The position numbers and the translations under genes are program-made. The notes below the pieces were generated by a model. The model made no database searches. It saw only the letters and a list, made by a program, of their open reading frames with translations, and had not been told where the DNA came from. From Candidatus Pedobacter colombiensis (GTDB lineage Bacteria > Bacteroidota > Bacteroidia > Sphingobacteriales > Sphingobacteriaceae), in NCBI GenBank assembly GCA_029202485.1, contig CP119313.1:4960001-5024000 (forward strand): a DNA stretch of 64,000 bases. The letters run 5' to 3'. This document shows positions 27,781 to 36,165 of the stretch, one piece after another. The stretch's first letter is position 1, and each line of letters begins with the position of its first letter.

Positions 27781-28512
27781 ATGTCTCCTTTTTCAGCCGA
27801 AATTATTGGCACTATGTTTATGATTTTATTGGGCAACGGTGTTGTTGCCAACGTGGTTCTGAACGGAACCAAAGGAAATAACGGAGGATGGATGGTCATC
27901 ACTACCGCCTGGGCCCTTGCTGTATTTGTAGGGGTGGTAATCGCCGCGCCCTACAGTGGTGCACACTTAAACCCCGCTGTAACCATTGGTCTGGCCATTG
28001 CCGGGAAATTTAGCTGGGCAAATGTCCCAACTTACATTGCTGCCCAGTTTATCGGAGCTATGTTGGGCTCCTTTCTGGTTTGGTTAATGTTTAAGGACTT
28101 TTACGCAGGCACAGAAGATAGGGGTGCAAAACATGCTACTTTCTGTACCGGTCCGGCTATCCCCAATACAGTTTCAAACCTGATTAGTGAAATCATCGGT
28201 ACTTTCGTGTTGATCTTTGTTATATTTCATTTTACAAATGCAGAATTGGGAGTTGATAAAAGTCCCATTGGATTAGGCTCCATCGGTGCGCTGCCGGTAG
28301 CCCTTCTGGTTTGGGTAATCGGCTTATCACTCGGTGGCACCACCGGATATGCCATTAATCCGGCCAGAGATCTTGGACCAAGAATTATGCACGCCGTATT
28401 GCCTGTTGCAGGAAAAGGAGGTAACAACTGGGGGTATTCATGGATTCCGGTTGTCGGGCCTCTAATAGGGGCTACATTGGCCGCTATGCTCTATTTATGG
28501 ATAAAAATATAG
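27781..28512 (+). CDS. glpF: MIP-family glycerol facilitator / aquaporin
   Basis: A 243-residue channel with six membrane helices and both half-helix signatures, 'SGAHLNPAVTIG' (residues 59-70) and 'GYAINPARDLGPR' (around 189-201). The second NPA is followed by R-D, and Asp after this Arg is typical of glycerol-conducting GlpF-type rather than pure water channels. The position directly behind glpK supports glycerol uptake. It ends 8 bases before the convergent LytTR gene; no terminator was seen. Confidence 0.93.
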   Translation: MSPFSAEIIGTMFMILLGNGVVANVVLNGTKGNNGGWMVITTAWALAVFVGVVIAAPYSGAHLNPAVTIGLAIAGKFSWANVPTYIAAQFIGAMLGSFLVWLMFKDFYAGTEDRGAKHATFCTGPAIPNTVSNLISEIIGTFVLIFVIFHFTNAELGVDKSPIGLGSIGALPVALLVWVIGLSLGGTTGYAINPARDLGPRIMHAVLPVAGKGGNNWGYSWIPVVGPLIGATLAAMLYLWIKI

Positions 28513-28519
28513 CAGGCAG

Positions 28520-29215
28520 CTAAAGAAACTGCATCCGAAGATATAATGCAGCTCTGTAAGCATCAGACACAGGTACAATATTTTGGTTAATCACAAGCAT
28601 TCCACCTTCTACAGTATCAATCTTACTTACATTGACAATAAATGAACGGTGTACTCTTAAAAAGGTATTTTTGGAAAGCTTTTCTCCTACCGATTTTAAT
28701 GATGAGTGAATAGAATAGGTATGGCCAGGGACATTGATTTTAACATAATCACCCCTGGCCTCCATATATAAAATATCACTTATTTTTAGTCGCCGGACCA
28801 CGTTAGACTCACGTATAAATACAAATTCATCTTCCTTATCCGTTAAAGCCAGACTCTTTACCACCATCATCTTTCGGGCTTTTTCTACGGCCAGCAAAAA
28901 ACGAGCGGGCCTGATAGGCTTAATCAGAAAATCTACTACATTCAGATCAAAGGCTTCGACAGCATAATCTGCAGTAGAGGTAGTAATAATGACCATAGGC
29001 CGTTTGTCTCCCAAACTTTTAACCAGCTCTATGCCATTCATATCCGGCATTTCTATATCCAGAAACAAAAGCTCAATCTCGTTCAGTTGGAGTTGCCGGT
29101 AGGCCTCAACCGCATCAAAGCACTCTCCTGCTACAGTCAGAGTAGGGTCTATACTTATCAGTTTCTTAATAATAGTTAAGGCTATGATATTGTCATCAAC
29201 GACTAAGCAGTTCAT
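28520..29215 (-). CDS. LytTR-family response regulator
   Basis: A 231-residue protein: receiver domain with 'CLVVDDNIIALTIIKKLI' at the N-terminus, phospho-acceptor Asp in 'ELLFLDIEMPDMNGIELV' (near residue 54) and conserved Lys in 'DFLIKPIRPARFLLAV' (near 104). It is followed by a LytTR DNA-binding domain with 'ILYMEARGDYVKINV', 'LKSVGEKLSKNTFLRVHRSF' and 'VNVSKIDTVEGG'. These regulators normally pair with a LytS/YesM-type sensor kinase encoded just upstream. No such gene is present; a 10-codon kinase-like tail overlapping the start may be its remnant. Confidence 0.93.
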   Translation of the reverse strand: MNCLVVDDNIIALTIIKKLISIDPTLTVAGECFDAVEAYRQLQLNEIELLFLDIEMPDMNGIELVKSLGDKRPMVIITTSTADYAVEAFDLNVVDFLIKPIRPARFLLAVEKARKMMVVKSLALTDKEDEFVFIRESNVVRRLKISDILYMEARGDYVKINVPGHTYSIHSSLKSVGEKLSKNTFLRVHRSFIVNVSKIDTVEGGMLVINQNIVPVSDAYRAALYLRMQFL

Positions 29216-29394
29216 TTAGGCTGGGGAATGATTACACTAAAATAGGGATAATACACCGAACCCTATAGGAATGAACAAACTGAACACAGCAAAAATGCCT
29301 TTCATCGGCCCCATCTGCCTTTCTGCCTATTCTTCATTTCATGGGCCAGATAGCCGACGTAGCTTTGCTTATCAATTTAATAAATACTACTACA

Positions 29395-29997
29395 ATGCGA
29401 ATTACTAAAAAACTATTTATTACAACGATTGCGCTATTTACAATTCAATTTGCTCAGGCGCAGTCCTTCACAATGGGAAGCCCGATAAGTTTTAAACTTA
29501 GCAACGGCATGACCGTCATTGTTGCAGAGAACTCTGGCACTAATAAAATTTATTCGAGCTTTACTGTTAATGAAGAAACGGCTGATAAAAATCACAAAGC
29601 CGGAGCCCAAAATATATTAAATGAGATGTTAAATGAAATTGCAAGTGATGCTGAAGCAGGTGTAAGTTTCGATGACAAAGGGGCCAATCTGGCTTCATTA
29701 GCTACAAATTTTGACAAAGCCTTATCTATAATGTCGACATCTATAAAAACACCTGCTTTAACCCAACCATCCTTTGATAAAGCGAAGCAAAATATAATTG
29801 ATCATTTGAAGGCGCAGGATCATTACTACCCGGAAGCAGTTAATGAAATGGCCTTGCAACAATTAACACTGAAGGACGTACAATCCTTTTATACAAGAAC
29901 CATTACTCCATCAAAAGCCTACCTTACCATTGCCGGTAACATTACCGCTGCAACAGCAAAAATCCTGGCTAAAAAAGAATTCGGCACCTGGAAGTAA
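29395..29997 (+). CDS. Exported, shortened M16 peptidase-like protein lacking the zinc motif
   Basis: A 200-residue product from the ATG at 29395, which gives a clean signal peptide MRITKKLFITTIALFTIQFA then QAQ; the frame itself opens at 29341. Mature N-terminus 'ISFKLSNGMTVIVAEN' and C-terminal 'LTLKDVQSFYTRTITPSKAY' / 'LTIAGNITAATAKI...EFGTWK' are typical of M16 (insulinase-like) N-domains. M16 proteins normally have an HxxEH zinc site shortly after the first strand and are over 400 residues long. Here the zinc-site segment is absent and the second M16 domain is missing, so it cannot be a classical peptidase. It may be a non-catalytic partner or a decayed gene kept in frame. Confidence 0.7.
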   Translation: MRITKKLFITTIALFTIQFAQAQSFTMGSPISFKLSNGMTVIVAENSGTNKIYSSFTVNEETADKNHKAGAQNILNEMLNEIASDAEAGVSFDDKGANLASLATNFDKALSIMSTSIKTPALTQPSFDKAKQNIIDHLKAQDHYYPEAVNEMALQQLTLKDVQSFYTRTITPSKAYLTIAGNITAATAKILAKKEFGTWK

Positions 29998-30014
29998 TAC
30001 TTAAAGCTAATTTC

Positions 30015-30635
30015 TCATTTCCGCGTCAGTTTGTATCTCAAATGTGTTGTTAAGTTTGATGGTATTACTTCTACAATTTGAATATCATATTTGTCTTTGT
30101 CAATGCCGTCAAACAATCGGATACCACTTCCTAAAAAAACAGGGGCAATGTGAATGAAAAATTCATCGACAAGCCCTGCATTGAGAAATTGTTGAATAGT
30201 ATTCGCACCACCTTGTATTCTTATGTCCTTTCCTTTGGCAGATTGTTTTGCTTTTTCTAATGCACTTTGTATTCCGTCATTGATGAAATAAAAAGTCGTT
30301 GTCCCCTTTTGAACCCAGGATTCCCGTTTTTCGTGTGTCAGAACATAAACGTCTGCTTTATATAAATCTTCTGCCCAATGGACTTCGCCTTCTTCAAACA
30401 TTCGTTTTCCCATAATGTAAGCGCCTGTTCTTGCGAACACTTCATCAATTAACTTACTGTCCGGACCGTATTCTTCACCACCTTCCATATTGATGTGTTT
30501 CCAAAATGCTTTTTGTTTAAACATCCAGCTATGGATTTTTGGTGAAACACCACCCATTGGGTTGTCTGGACTTCTGTTATCGCCTGCGAAAAAGCCATCA
30601 AGTGATATTCCGCTGTCAAAGATAATTTTGCTCAT
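30015..30635 (-). CDS. RibD C-terminal domain / dihydrofolate reductase family protein
   Basis: A 206-residue protein of the DHFR-like RibD_C fold: 'SGISLDGFFAGDNRSPDNPM' at residues 8-27, 'TGAYIMGKRMFEEGEVHW' around 71-88, 'DVYVLTHEKRESW', and 'IRIQGGANTIQQFLNAGLVD' with the NADPH-binding Gly pair. It then gives 'EFFIHIAPVFLGSGIRLFDG'. Such stand-alone reductases use NADPH on unknown substrates and are often regarded as detoxification or secondary-metabolism enzymes. It is not linked to riboflavin genes here, so a role in riboflavin synthesis is unlikely. Confidence 0.88.
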   Translation of the reverse strand: MSKIIFDSGISLDGFFAGDNRSPDNPMGGVSPKIHSWMFKQKAFWKHINMEGGEEYGPDSKLIDEVFARTGAYIMGKRMFEEGEVHWAEDLYKADVYVLTHEKRESWVQKGTTTFYFINDGIQSALEKAKQSAKGKDIRIQGGANTIQQFLNAGLVDEFFIHIAPVFLGSGIRLFDGIDKDKYDIQIVEVIPSNLTTHLRYKLTRK

Positions 30636-30731
30636 AATTTTTATTTATAGTCTGATCATATGAAGTTAGCGGCTTTACCTGGATAGAACAAATTGCCAAA
30701 CCATTTGTTTATGTGCTATTAAATTCATCTG

Positions 30732-30775
30732 GTATTGGACTGCTATTCGACTGCTATTGGACTGGTTTGGTACTG
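30732..30775. repeat. Four tandem 11-bp repeats
   Basis: Units GTATTGGACTG, CTATTCGACTG, CTATTGGACTG and GTTTGGTACTG follow each other without gaps. They lie in the 274-base gene-free region 30636-30909, about 135 bases before the DUF6266 start. Besides an A/T-rich stretch I see no other signal in that gap. Confidence 0.8.
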
Positions 30776-30909
30776 CTTTTAGCTGTTTGAGTTCAATTTT
30801 ATAAAAGTCTTATTTTAGCTTTTATAAAAAGCTATGTAAGCAGACAATGAGATTTTTTATTTAACTTTAAAGTAGCATCACATTTTAGAACACTCTTAAT
30901 CAAATAATT

Positions 30910-31566
30910 ATGGGAAGAACAAAGTTTGGTCTTTTAGGCCCGTTTATAGGAAAAATAGGGCCATTAGTAGGTTACATCAGACGCGGACAGTTTGTAACAC
31001 GGGCGCTTCCGCATCCCTCATCTAAACCCGCTACAGAAAAACAACTCATTTCCCGGAAACAGTTTGGTATGGCGATGCGCTTCGTGAAACCTATTAACGA
31101 TTTTGTAAACTACAGCTTTCATCCGGAAACAAAGGGCACAGCTAAAATACCGCAAAACGCCGCGACTTCCTACTTTAGAAAACTGGCAATACAAGGCGAC
31201 TATCCCGATTATTGGATTGATTTCTCTAAAGTAATTGTAAGTAAAGGTGATTTACCACTCCCTCTTAATCCATCGGTTGAATTGTCGGACAACAAGTTAA
31301 CCTTTAAATGGGAGAAAGATCCACAAATCGGTTATCAAAGAAATGACGACCAGGTTTTGCTGCTGGCTTATTTCCCCGACACTAAACATGCAAATTTTAC
31401 TGTTGGCGGAGCCAGAAGAACGGCTGAAATAGATGTTTTAGAGATTTATCCGTGTTTAATAAAAGGTAATCCTCAGGATACTGTTGTAGAAACTTATATT
31501 GCTTTTATTAGTAACGACAGACAACAGGTATCGGATAGCGTATATCTGGGTAGATTGAAGCTTTAA
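30910..31566 (+). CDS. DUF6266 family protein
   Basis: A 218-residue cytoplasmic-type protein (no signal peptide) that begins 'MGRTKFGLLGPFIGKIGPLV', then 'GYIRRGQFVTRALPHPSSKP' and 'PATEKQLISRKQFGMAMRFV', the pattern of the DUF6266 family of Sphingobacteria and relatives. The N-terminal 'TEKQLISRKQFG' segment resembles phage-coat or tail-like structural annotations, but no phage genes accompany it and no role is known. It stands alone, upstream of and convergent with tRNA-Ser. Confidence 0.75.
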   Translation: MGRTKFGLLGPFIGKIGPLVGYIRRGQFVTRALPHPSSKPATEKQLISRKQFGMAMRFVKPINDFVNYSFHPETKGTAKIPQNAATSYFRKLAIQGDYPDYWIDFSKVIVSKGDLPLPLNPSVELSDNKLTFKWEKDPQIGYQRNDDQVLLLAYFPDTKHANFTVGGARRTAEIDVLEIYPCLIKGNPQDTVVETYIAFISNDRQQVSDSVYLGRLKL

Positions 31567-31596
31567 AATAAAGCCCCTAGCTATTCACTAGAGGCT
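31564..31596 (-). terminator. Terminator of tRNA-Ser
   Basis: On the minus strand a 9-bp stem AGCCTCTAG / CTAGGGGCT (one U-G wobble) with a 7-base loop is followed by TTTATTTT. It begins 20 bases after the tRNA 3' end and partly overlaps the end of the convergent DUF6266 gene. Confidence 0.75.
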
Positions 31597-31615
31597 AAAA
31601 CCTTTTAAAAGGTTG

Positions 31616-31703
31616 CGGAGGGTGAGAGATTCGAACTCTCGATACCCTTTTGGGGTATACACACTTTCCAGGCGTGCTCCTTCGACCACTCGGACAACCC
31701 TCC
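31616..31703 (-). tRNA. tRNA-Ser (anticodon GGA)
   Basis: The minus strand folds as a class II tRNA of 88 bases: acceptor stem GGAGGGT / ACCCTCC with discriminator G, an anticodon loop CTGGAAA (anticodon GGA, reading UCC/UCU), a long variable arm (TACCCCAAAAGGGTA) and a T-loop with GTTCGAATC. The CCA end is not encoded (CAA follows). The variable arm and anticodon agree on serine. No integrase or repeated tRNA end was seen beside it. Confidence 0.97.
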
Positions 31704-31750
31704 GTTTTGCGGATTGCAAAAGTAAAAAAAAATTTGAATGCTAAGGAATA

Positions 31751-33181
31751 TTAATCGATAACAGAAACTTTTATCATATTCGTTTTACCTTTAGCTTCCA
31801 TTGGTATAGCAGCTGTGTTGATGATAACATCACCCGCTTTAATCAACTTATTCGCTTTAAGTAAGTCATTTACATCCTGAATAGTTTCATCGGTGCTTTC
31901 AAATTTATCGTAATAAAAGCCTTGAACACCCCACAATAAACTCAAGCTATTTAGTAAGCTTCTGTTACTTGTAAAGATGTAAGTATGTGCTTTTGGCCTG
32001 TGGCTAGAGATTTCAAATGCAGTATAACCACTCAATGTCATCGAAACGATACCTGCGGCATTAGTTTGTTTTGACAAGAAGCAAGCTGTATCACAAACCG
32101 CATCACTTAAAAAGCTCTCAGCTTTATGCTTCAAGAATTTCTCAGGGTGGAAAGGATAGTTATTCTGCTCAATATTTTGGATGATTTTCTGCATGGTTTC
32201 GATTACGATCAATGGAAACTCACCTACAGAGGTCTCTCCACTTAGCATTACAGCATCAGCACCATCCAATACAGAGTTAGCCACGTCATTTACTTCAGCA
32301 CGCGTTGGCCTAGGTGTGGTGATCATACTTTCCAGCATTTGTGTGGCAACAATTACAGGTTTAGAAGCCGCACGGCATTTTTGTACAATCATTTTTTGCA
32401 ACAAAGGCACTTCTTCCATTGGCATTTCTACCCCCAGATCACCACGGGCAACCATAACACCGTCAGAAACTGCAATAATCTCATCGATGTTAGCAATTGC
32501 TTCCGGTTTCTCAATTTTAGCAATTACTCGGGCTGTTTTTCCTCTTGCTTTGATGATGTCTTTTAATTCTATAATATCCTCAGCGTTACGCACAAAGGAA
32601 AGTCCAATCCATTCTACATCGTTTTCGAGAACAAATTCCAAATTACTGCGATCCTCAACGGTAAGAGAAGGAATAGAAACTTTAGTATTTGGCAAGTTCA
32701 CTCCCTTTCTTGAAGTCAGAATTCCACCATGAACAACCTCACATAAAACCTCATCTTCAAGATTCGTTTCAACAACCCTCATTTGTAATTTACCGTCATC
32801 CAGTAAGATAATTTCACCTGCTTTAACGTCTTTCGGGAAGCTTTCATAAGTGATATAAATGCGCTCCTCATTACCGACACATTCTTTAGTGGTAATGATC
32901 GTTGTATTTCCATTAACCAACTGAATACCACCGTCTTTAACCATACCAATCCTGATCTTAGGACCCTGTAAATCAGCTAGTATACCAACATTATAGTTAT
33001 GCTTTTTATTGATTGAACGAATGGTGTCGAGAACCTCCTGGTGATCCGCCTGCGAACCATGAGAAAAGTTCAGGCGGCATACATCCAGTCCCGCGTTAAA
33101 CATACTATATAAAACTTCTGGTTTAGCTGAGGCGGGGCCTAATGTGGCTACGATTTTTGTTCTTGAATGAAATGGTTTCAT
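31751..33181 (-). CDS. pyk: Pyruvate kinase
   Basis: A 476-residue glycolytic enzyme converting phosphoenolpyruvate and ADP to pyruvate and ATP. Signatures: 'TKIVATLGPASAKPEVL' (8-24), 'DVCRLNFSHGSQADH', 'VGILADLQGPKIRIG', 'VIAKIEKPEAIANIDEI' with the catalytic Lys (about 220), 'DGVMVARGDLGVEMPMEEVP', and 'VIVATQMLESMITTPRPTRA'. Complete C-terminal regulatory domain. A -7 element lies at 33286-33293, giving a leader of about 100 bases. Confidence 0.98.
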   Translation of the reverse strand: MKPFHSRTKIVATLGPASAKPEVLYSMFNAGLDVCRLNFSHGSQADHQEVLDTIRSINKKHNYNVGILADLQGPKIRIGMVKDGGIQLVNGNTTIITTKECVGNEERIYITYESFPKDVKAGEIILLDDGKLQMRVVETNLEDEVLCEVVHGGILTSRKGVNLPNTKVSIPSLTVEDRSNLEFVLENDVEWIGLSFVRNAEDIIELKDIIKARGKTARVIAKIEKPEAIANIDEIIAVSDGVMVARGDLGVEMPMEEVPLLQKMIVQKCRAASKPVIVATQMLESMITTPRPTRAEVNDVANSVLDGADAVMLSGETSVGEFPLIVIETMQKIIQNIEQNNYPFHPEKFLKHKAESFLSDAVCDTACFLSKQTNAAGIVSMTLSGYTAFEISSHRPKAHTYIFTSNRSLLNSLSLLWGVQGFYYDKFESTDETIQDVNDLLKANKLIKAGDVIINTAAIPMEAKGKTNMIKVSVID

Positions 33182-33285
33182 TGAATTATTTAAATTTATT
33201 ACAGACCAACAAAACGAGCGTTTATCAACACAGAAAACCGATGCCAGTCTGATTTATTAAAGTTATCTGTTTGGTTATGTAAATC

Positions 33286-33293
33286 CAAATATA
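33286..33293 (-). promoter_or_regulatory. -7 promoter element of pyk (TATATTTG)
   Basis: TATATTTG on the minus strand matches TAnnTTTG exactly, between the IPExxxVDY gene and pyk; the start would be near 33280. Confidence 0.45.
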
Positions 33294-33322
33294 GTGTATT
33301 TTGTACACCTCCAACATAAAAT

Positions 33323-33742
33323 TTACATTATCAAATTTTCCTTTGATTTCAACTTAGCAGGGTCAATCTGTGCAGCAACCTGAATATCAGGAAGTTTATT
33401 AATGCCCGTAATGATATAATTCAGGTCTTCCTTGTCAATATATTGATGAATTATCATAAAAAAATCGACTTTATTCATCTCCGGAATTAAAAATCCTTCT
33501 GCATTTCGGTTGTTTACAATGTAATATTCGATCTCTCCCTGCTCCACAAAATAATAGTATTTGGAAAAAGCCAATGGAGATTCGTCAATATTGAAATAAA
33601 CCTCATGATCGTCAATCTTTTCAAAGCCAAAATTTAATCGGGTATTTATTTTGTGACAAAGTACATAATCCTTCAAAGAGGCGGTAATGGCAATTAATAC
33701 GAAGTCGAGATCTAATGAAAGTTTTAAATAAGTTTTGTTCAA
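33323..33742 (-). CDS. IPExxxVDY family protein
   Basis: A 139-residue protein with the family-naming motif as 'FLIPEMNKVDFFMIIHQYID' (residues about 84-103; the final Tyr is Phe here). The N-terminal 'LKLSLDLDFVLIAITASLKD' and 'YYYFVEQGEIEYYIVNNRN' also fit. It is a small alpha/beta protein of unknown role restricted to Bacteroidota. It lies between pyk and acpP, a position I regard as common for the family. Confidence 0.85.
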   Translation of the reverse strand: MNKTYLKLSLDLDFVLIAITASLKDYVLCHKINTRLNFGFEKIDDHEVYFNIDESPLAFSKYYYFVEQGEIEYYIVNNRNAEGFLIPEMNKVDFFMIIHQYIDKEDLNYIITGINKLPDIQVAAQIDPAKLKSKENLIM

Positions 33743-33835
33743 AACAGAATATTTTACGGGAATACGAAATTATAAAACTAATTTTACATTGATGTTCAAA
33801 ATAAAAACATTAAAATTGGAAGAGAAATAAAAACA

Positions 33836-33866
33836 TTTGAAATGTGTAAATATTTATTTTTCTTTG
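33836..33866 (+). promoter_or_regulatory. Promoter of acpP
   Basis: A TTTG at 33836-33839 and TTTCTTTG at 33859-33866 are separated by 19 bases, the usual -33/-7 spacing of Bacteroidota promoters. The -7 box deviates at its second base. It leads a ~30-base leader before acpP and may drive acpP-fabF-rnc. Confidence 0.5.
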
Positions 33867-33900
33867 CACTGAATTATTTAACCATTAAATTATAAACATT

Positions 33901-34137
33901 ATGTCTGATATTGCTTCAAGAGTTAAGGCTATTATCGTTGAAAAATTAGGTGTGGATGAAAACGAAGTTACACCAGAAGCTTCTTTCACTAACGACTTGG
34001 GTGCGGATTCTTTAGATACAGTAGAACTTATTATGGAGTTTGAAAAAGAATTCAATGTAGCAATTCCTGATGATCAGGCTGAGACCATTGGTACAGTTGG
34101 TCAAGCAATTGCTTACTTAGAGAAAAACGTTAAGTAA
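33901..34137 (+). CDS. acpP: Acyl carrier protein
   Basis: A 78-residue acidic four-helix protein that carries growing fatty-acyl chains on a phosphopantetheine arm. The attachment Ser is in 'NDLGADSLDTVELIMEFE' (Ser39). Typical length and charge. First gene of acpP-fabF-rnc, the same order as in many bacteria. Confidence 0.98.
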   Translation: MSDIASRVKAIIVEKLGVDENEVTPEASFTNDLGADSLDTVELIMEFEKEFNVAIPDDQAETIGTVGQAIAYLEKNVK

Positions 34138-34165
34138 AAATACGGTTTCCGTATAATCCGTATAA

Positions 34166-35419
34166 ATGGAATTAAAAAGAGTAGTAGTTACAGGGTTAGG
34201 TGCGCTCACTCCAATAGGCAATACCATTCCAGAGTTCTGGGATGGTTTGGTTAATGGGGTGAGTGGTGCCGGCCCTATTACAAGTTTTGATACATCAAAG
34301 TTCAAGACAAAATTTGCATGCGAGCTTAAAAACTTCAATCCTGAGGAGTTCATGGATAGAAAGGAAGCTCGCAAATTAGATCCATTTGTTCAATACGCAA
34401 TAGTTTCTACAGATGAAGCTGTTAAAGATGGTAATTTCGATTTTTCACAGCTGGACACCAATCGTATTGGTGTAATTTGGGGTTCTGGTATTGGCGGATT
34501 TAAAACGTTTCAGGATGAAATGAAGAACTTCTTTTTAGGCGATGGTACGCCACGCATAAATCCGTTCTTTATTCCGAAAGTAATTATTGACATTGTTCCC
34601 GGCCATATTTCTATAAAATATGGGTTAAGGGGGCCAAATTTCGCTACCGTTTCTGCTTGTGCCTCAGCTACAAACGCTATGATTGACGCTTACAACTATA
34701 TTCGTTTGGGTATGTGTGACGTCGTGATCAGTGGCGGTTCTGAAGCCATTATTAATGAAGCCGGTATAGGCGGATTTAATGCAATGCATGCCCTTTCTAC
34801 AAGAAATGATGATCCATCAACAGCTTCGAGACCTTTTGACAGAGACCGTGATGGCTTTGTTGCGGGTGAAGGTGCCGGAACCATTATTTTGGAAGAGTTG
34901 GAACATGCTAAAAAACGTGGTGCTAAAATCTATGCTGAACTAGTTGGCGGAGGAATGAGCGCAGATGCAAACCATATTACTGCCCCACATCCGCAAGGAT
35001 TAGGTGCCAGAATGGTTATGACAAATGCCTTAAATGATGCCGGTTTAACGACTTCAGACATTGATTACATCAATGTTCACGGAACTTCTACTCCGTTAGG
35101 GGACATCTCTGAAAGCAGGGCCATTGTAGATTTATTTGGAGAAGATGCTTATAAACTAAACATCAGTTCTACAAAATCAATGACTGGACATTTATTGGGT
35201 GCTGCAGGCGCGGTTGAAGCTATAGCTACAATTCTTGCAGTGAAAAATGATATTGTTCCACCAACAATCAACCACTTTAATGATGATCCTGAATGTGATC
35301 CAAAATTAAATTTCACTTTTAACAAGGCGCAAAAACGCACCATTCGTGCTGCTCAGAGCAATACATTTGGATTTGGTGGTCATAATGCGTCTGTGATTTT
35401 CAAGAAGTACGAAGAATAA
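34166..35419 (+). CDS. fabF: 3-oxoacyl-ACP synthase II
   Basis: A 417-residue condensing enzyme that extends acyl-ACP with malonyl-ACP. Motifs: 'VVVTGLGALTPIGN' at the N-terminus, active-site Cys in 'FATVSACASATNAMIDAY' (near 168), 'NVHGTSTPLGD' with the first catalytic His (near 309), and 'STKSMTGHLLGAAGAVEAI' with Lys and second His (near 340-345). It ends with 'SNTFGFGGHNASVIF'. Starts 28 bases after acpP. Confidence 0.97.
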   Translation: MELKRVVVTGLGALTPIGNTIPEFWDGLVNGVSGAGPITSFDTSKFKTKFACELKNFNPEEFMDRKEARKLDPFVQYAIVSTDEAVKDGNFDFSQLDTNRIGVIWGSGIGGFKTFQDEMKNFFLGDGTPRINPFFIPKVIIDIVPGHISIKYGLRGPNFATVSACASATNAMIDAYNYIRLGMCDVVISGGSEAIINEAGIGGFNAMHALSTRNDDPSTASRPFDRDRDGFVAGEGAGTIILEELEHAKKRGAKIYAELVGGGMSADANHITAPHPQGLGARMVMTNALNDAGLTTSDIDYINVHGTSTPLGDISESRAIVDLFGEDAYKLNISSTKSMTGHLLGAAGAVEAIATILAVKNDIVPPTINHFNDDPECDPKLNFTFNKAQKRTIRAAQSNTFGFGGHNASVIFKKYEE

Positions 35420-35430
35420 GAAAGTAATTA

Positions 35431-36159
35431 ATGCCATTATTTAATCTGTATAAGCTTTATTTTTCACCTGATAAAGTCTTTATAAGAAAGTTGAAAAACA
35501 TTTTAGGCTTTGTGCCTGGAAATGCCGTTTTGTATAAAATGGCATTCAGGCACAGGTCTGTGGCAAAGGTTCTAAAAAATGGAACCCGAAGTAGCAATGA
35601 GCGCCTTGAATTCTTAGGTGATGCCATATTGGGCTCCGTAATCGCTGAACTTCTCTTTAAAAGTTACCCTTACAAGGAAGAAGGATTTCTAACAGAAATG
35701 CGTTCTAAAATTGTAAACCGTGCTAATTTAAATCAACTTGCCCGCAAAATGGGATTCGATCAGCTGATCGTATTTGATCAAAAAGCCGTTAATGTTCAAA
35801 CCAAGCATCATTCTATGCTTGGTGATGCCTTTGAGGCTCTTATTGGCGCCATCTATTTAGATAAAGGCTATAATTTCACTAAAGACTTCCTGCTTAAAAG
35901 GATTGTTAAACCTTACATTGATATCCACACGCTTGAGCTTACAGAAACTAATTTCAAGAGTAAACTGATCGAATGGTGCCAGCGCCATGGAAAAGACATT
36001 ACCTTTGATATGATTCAGAATGAAGAAGGCGAAAGCCCTAAACTGTTTACCATTCAGGCTGTTATTGAAGGCGAAAGCTATGGTGTTGGAAGAGATTACA
36101 ATAAGAAAAACGCTGAAAAATTAGCTGCAGAAAAAACCTGCGAAACACTTTCTATCTAA
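35431..36159 (+). CDS. rnc: Ribonuclease III
   Basis: A 242-residue double-strand-specific endonuclease that matures rRNA and some mRNAs. The RNase III signature 'ERLEFLGDAILGSVIAELLF' lies near residues 62-81, a second catalytic cluster 'MLGDAFEALIGAIYLDKGY' near 133-151, and a C-terminal dsRNA-binding domain ends 'GRDYNKKNAEKLAAEKTCE'. It follows fabF by 11 bases and is the last gene of acpP-fabF-rnc. Confidence 0.96.
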   Translation: MPLFNLYKLYFSPDKVFIRKLKNILGFVPGNAVLYKMAFRHRSVAKVLKNGTRSSNERLEFLGDAILGSVIAELLFKSYPYKEEGFLTEMRSKIVNRANLNQLARKMGFDQLIVFDQKAVNVQTKHHSMLGDAFEALIGAIYLDKGYNFTKDFLLKRIVKPYIDIHTLELTETNFKSKLIEWCQRHGKDITFDMIQNEEGESPKLFTIQAVIEGESYGVGRDYNKKNAEKLAAEKTCETLSI

Positions 36160-36165
36160 CCTTTC

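Noticed and set aside
31616..31703. tRNA-Ser as an integration (att) site
   Set aside because: No integrase gene and no repeated tRNA 3' segment seen on either side.
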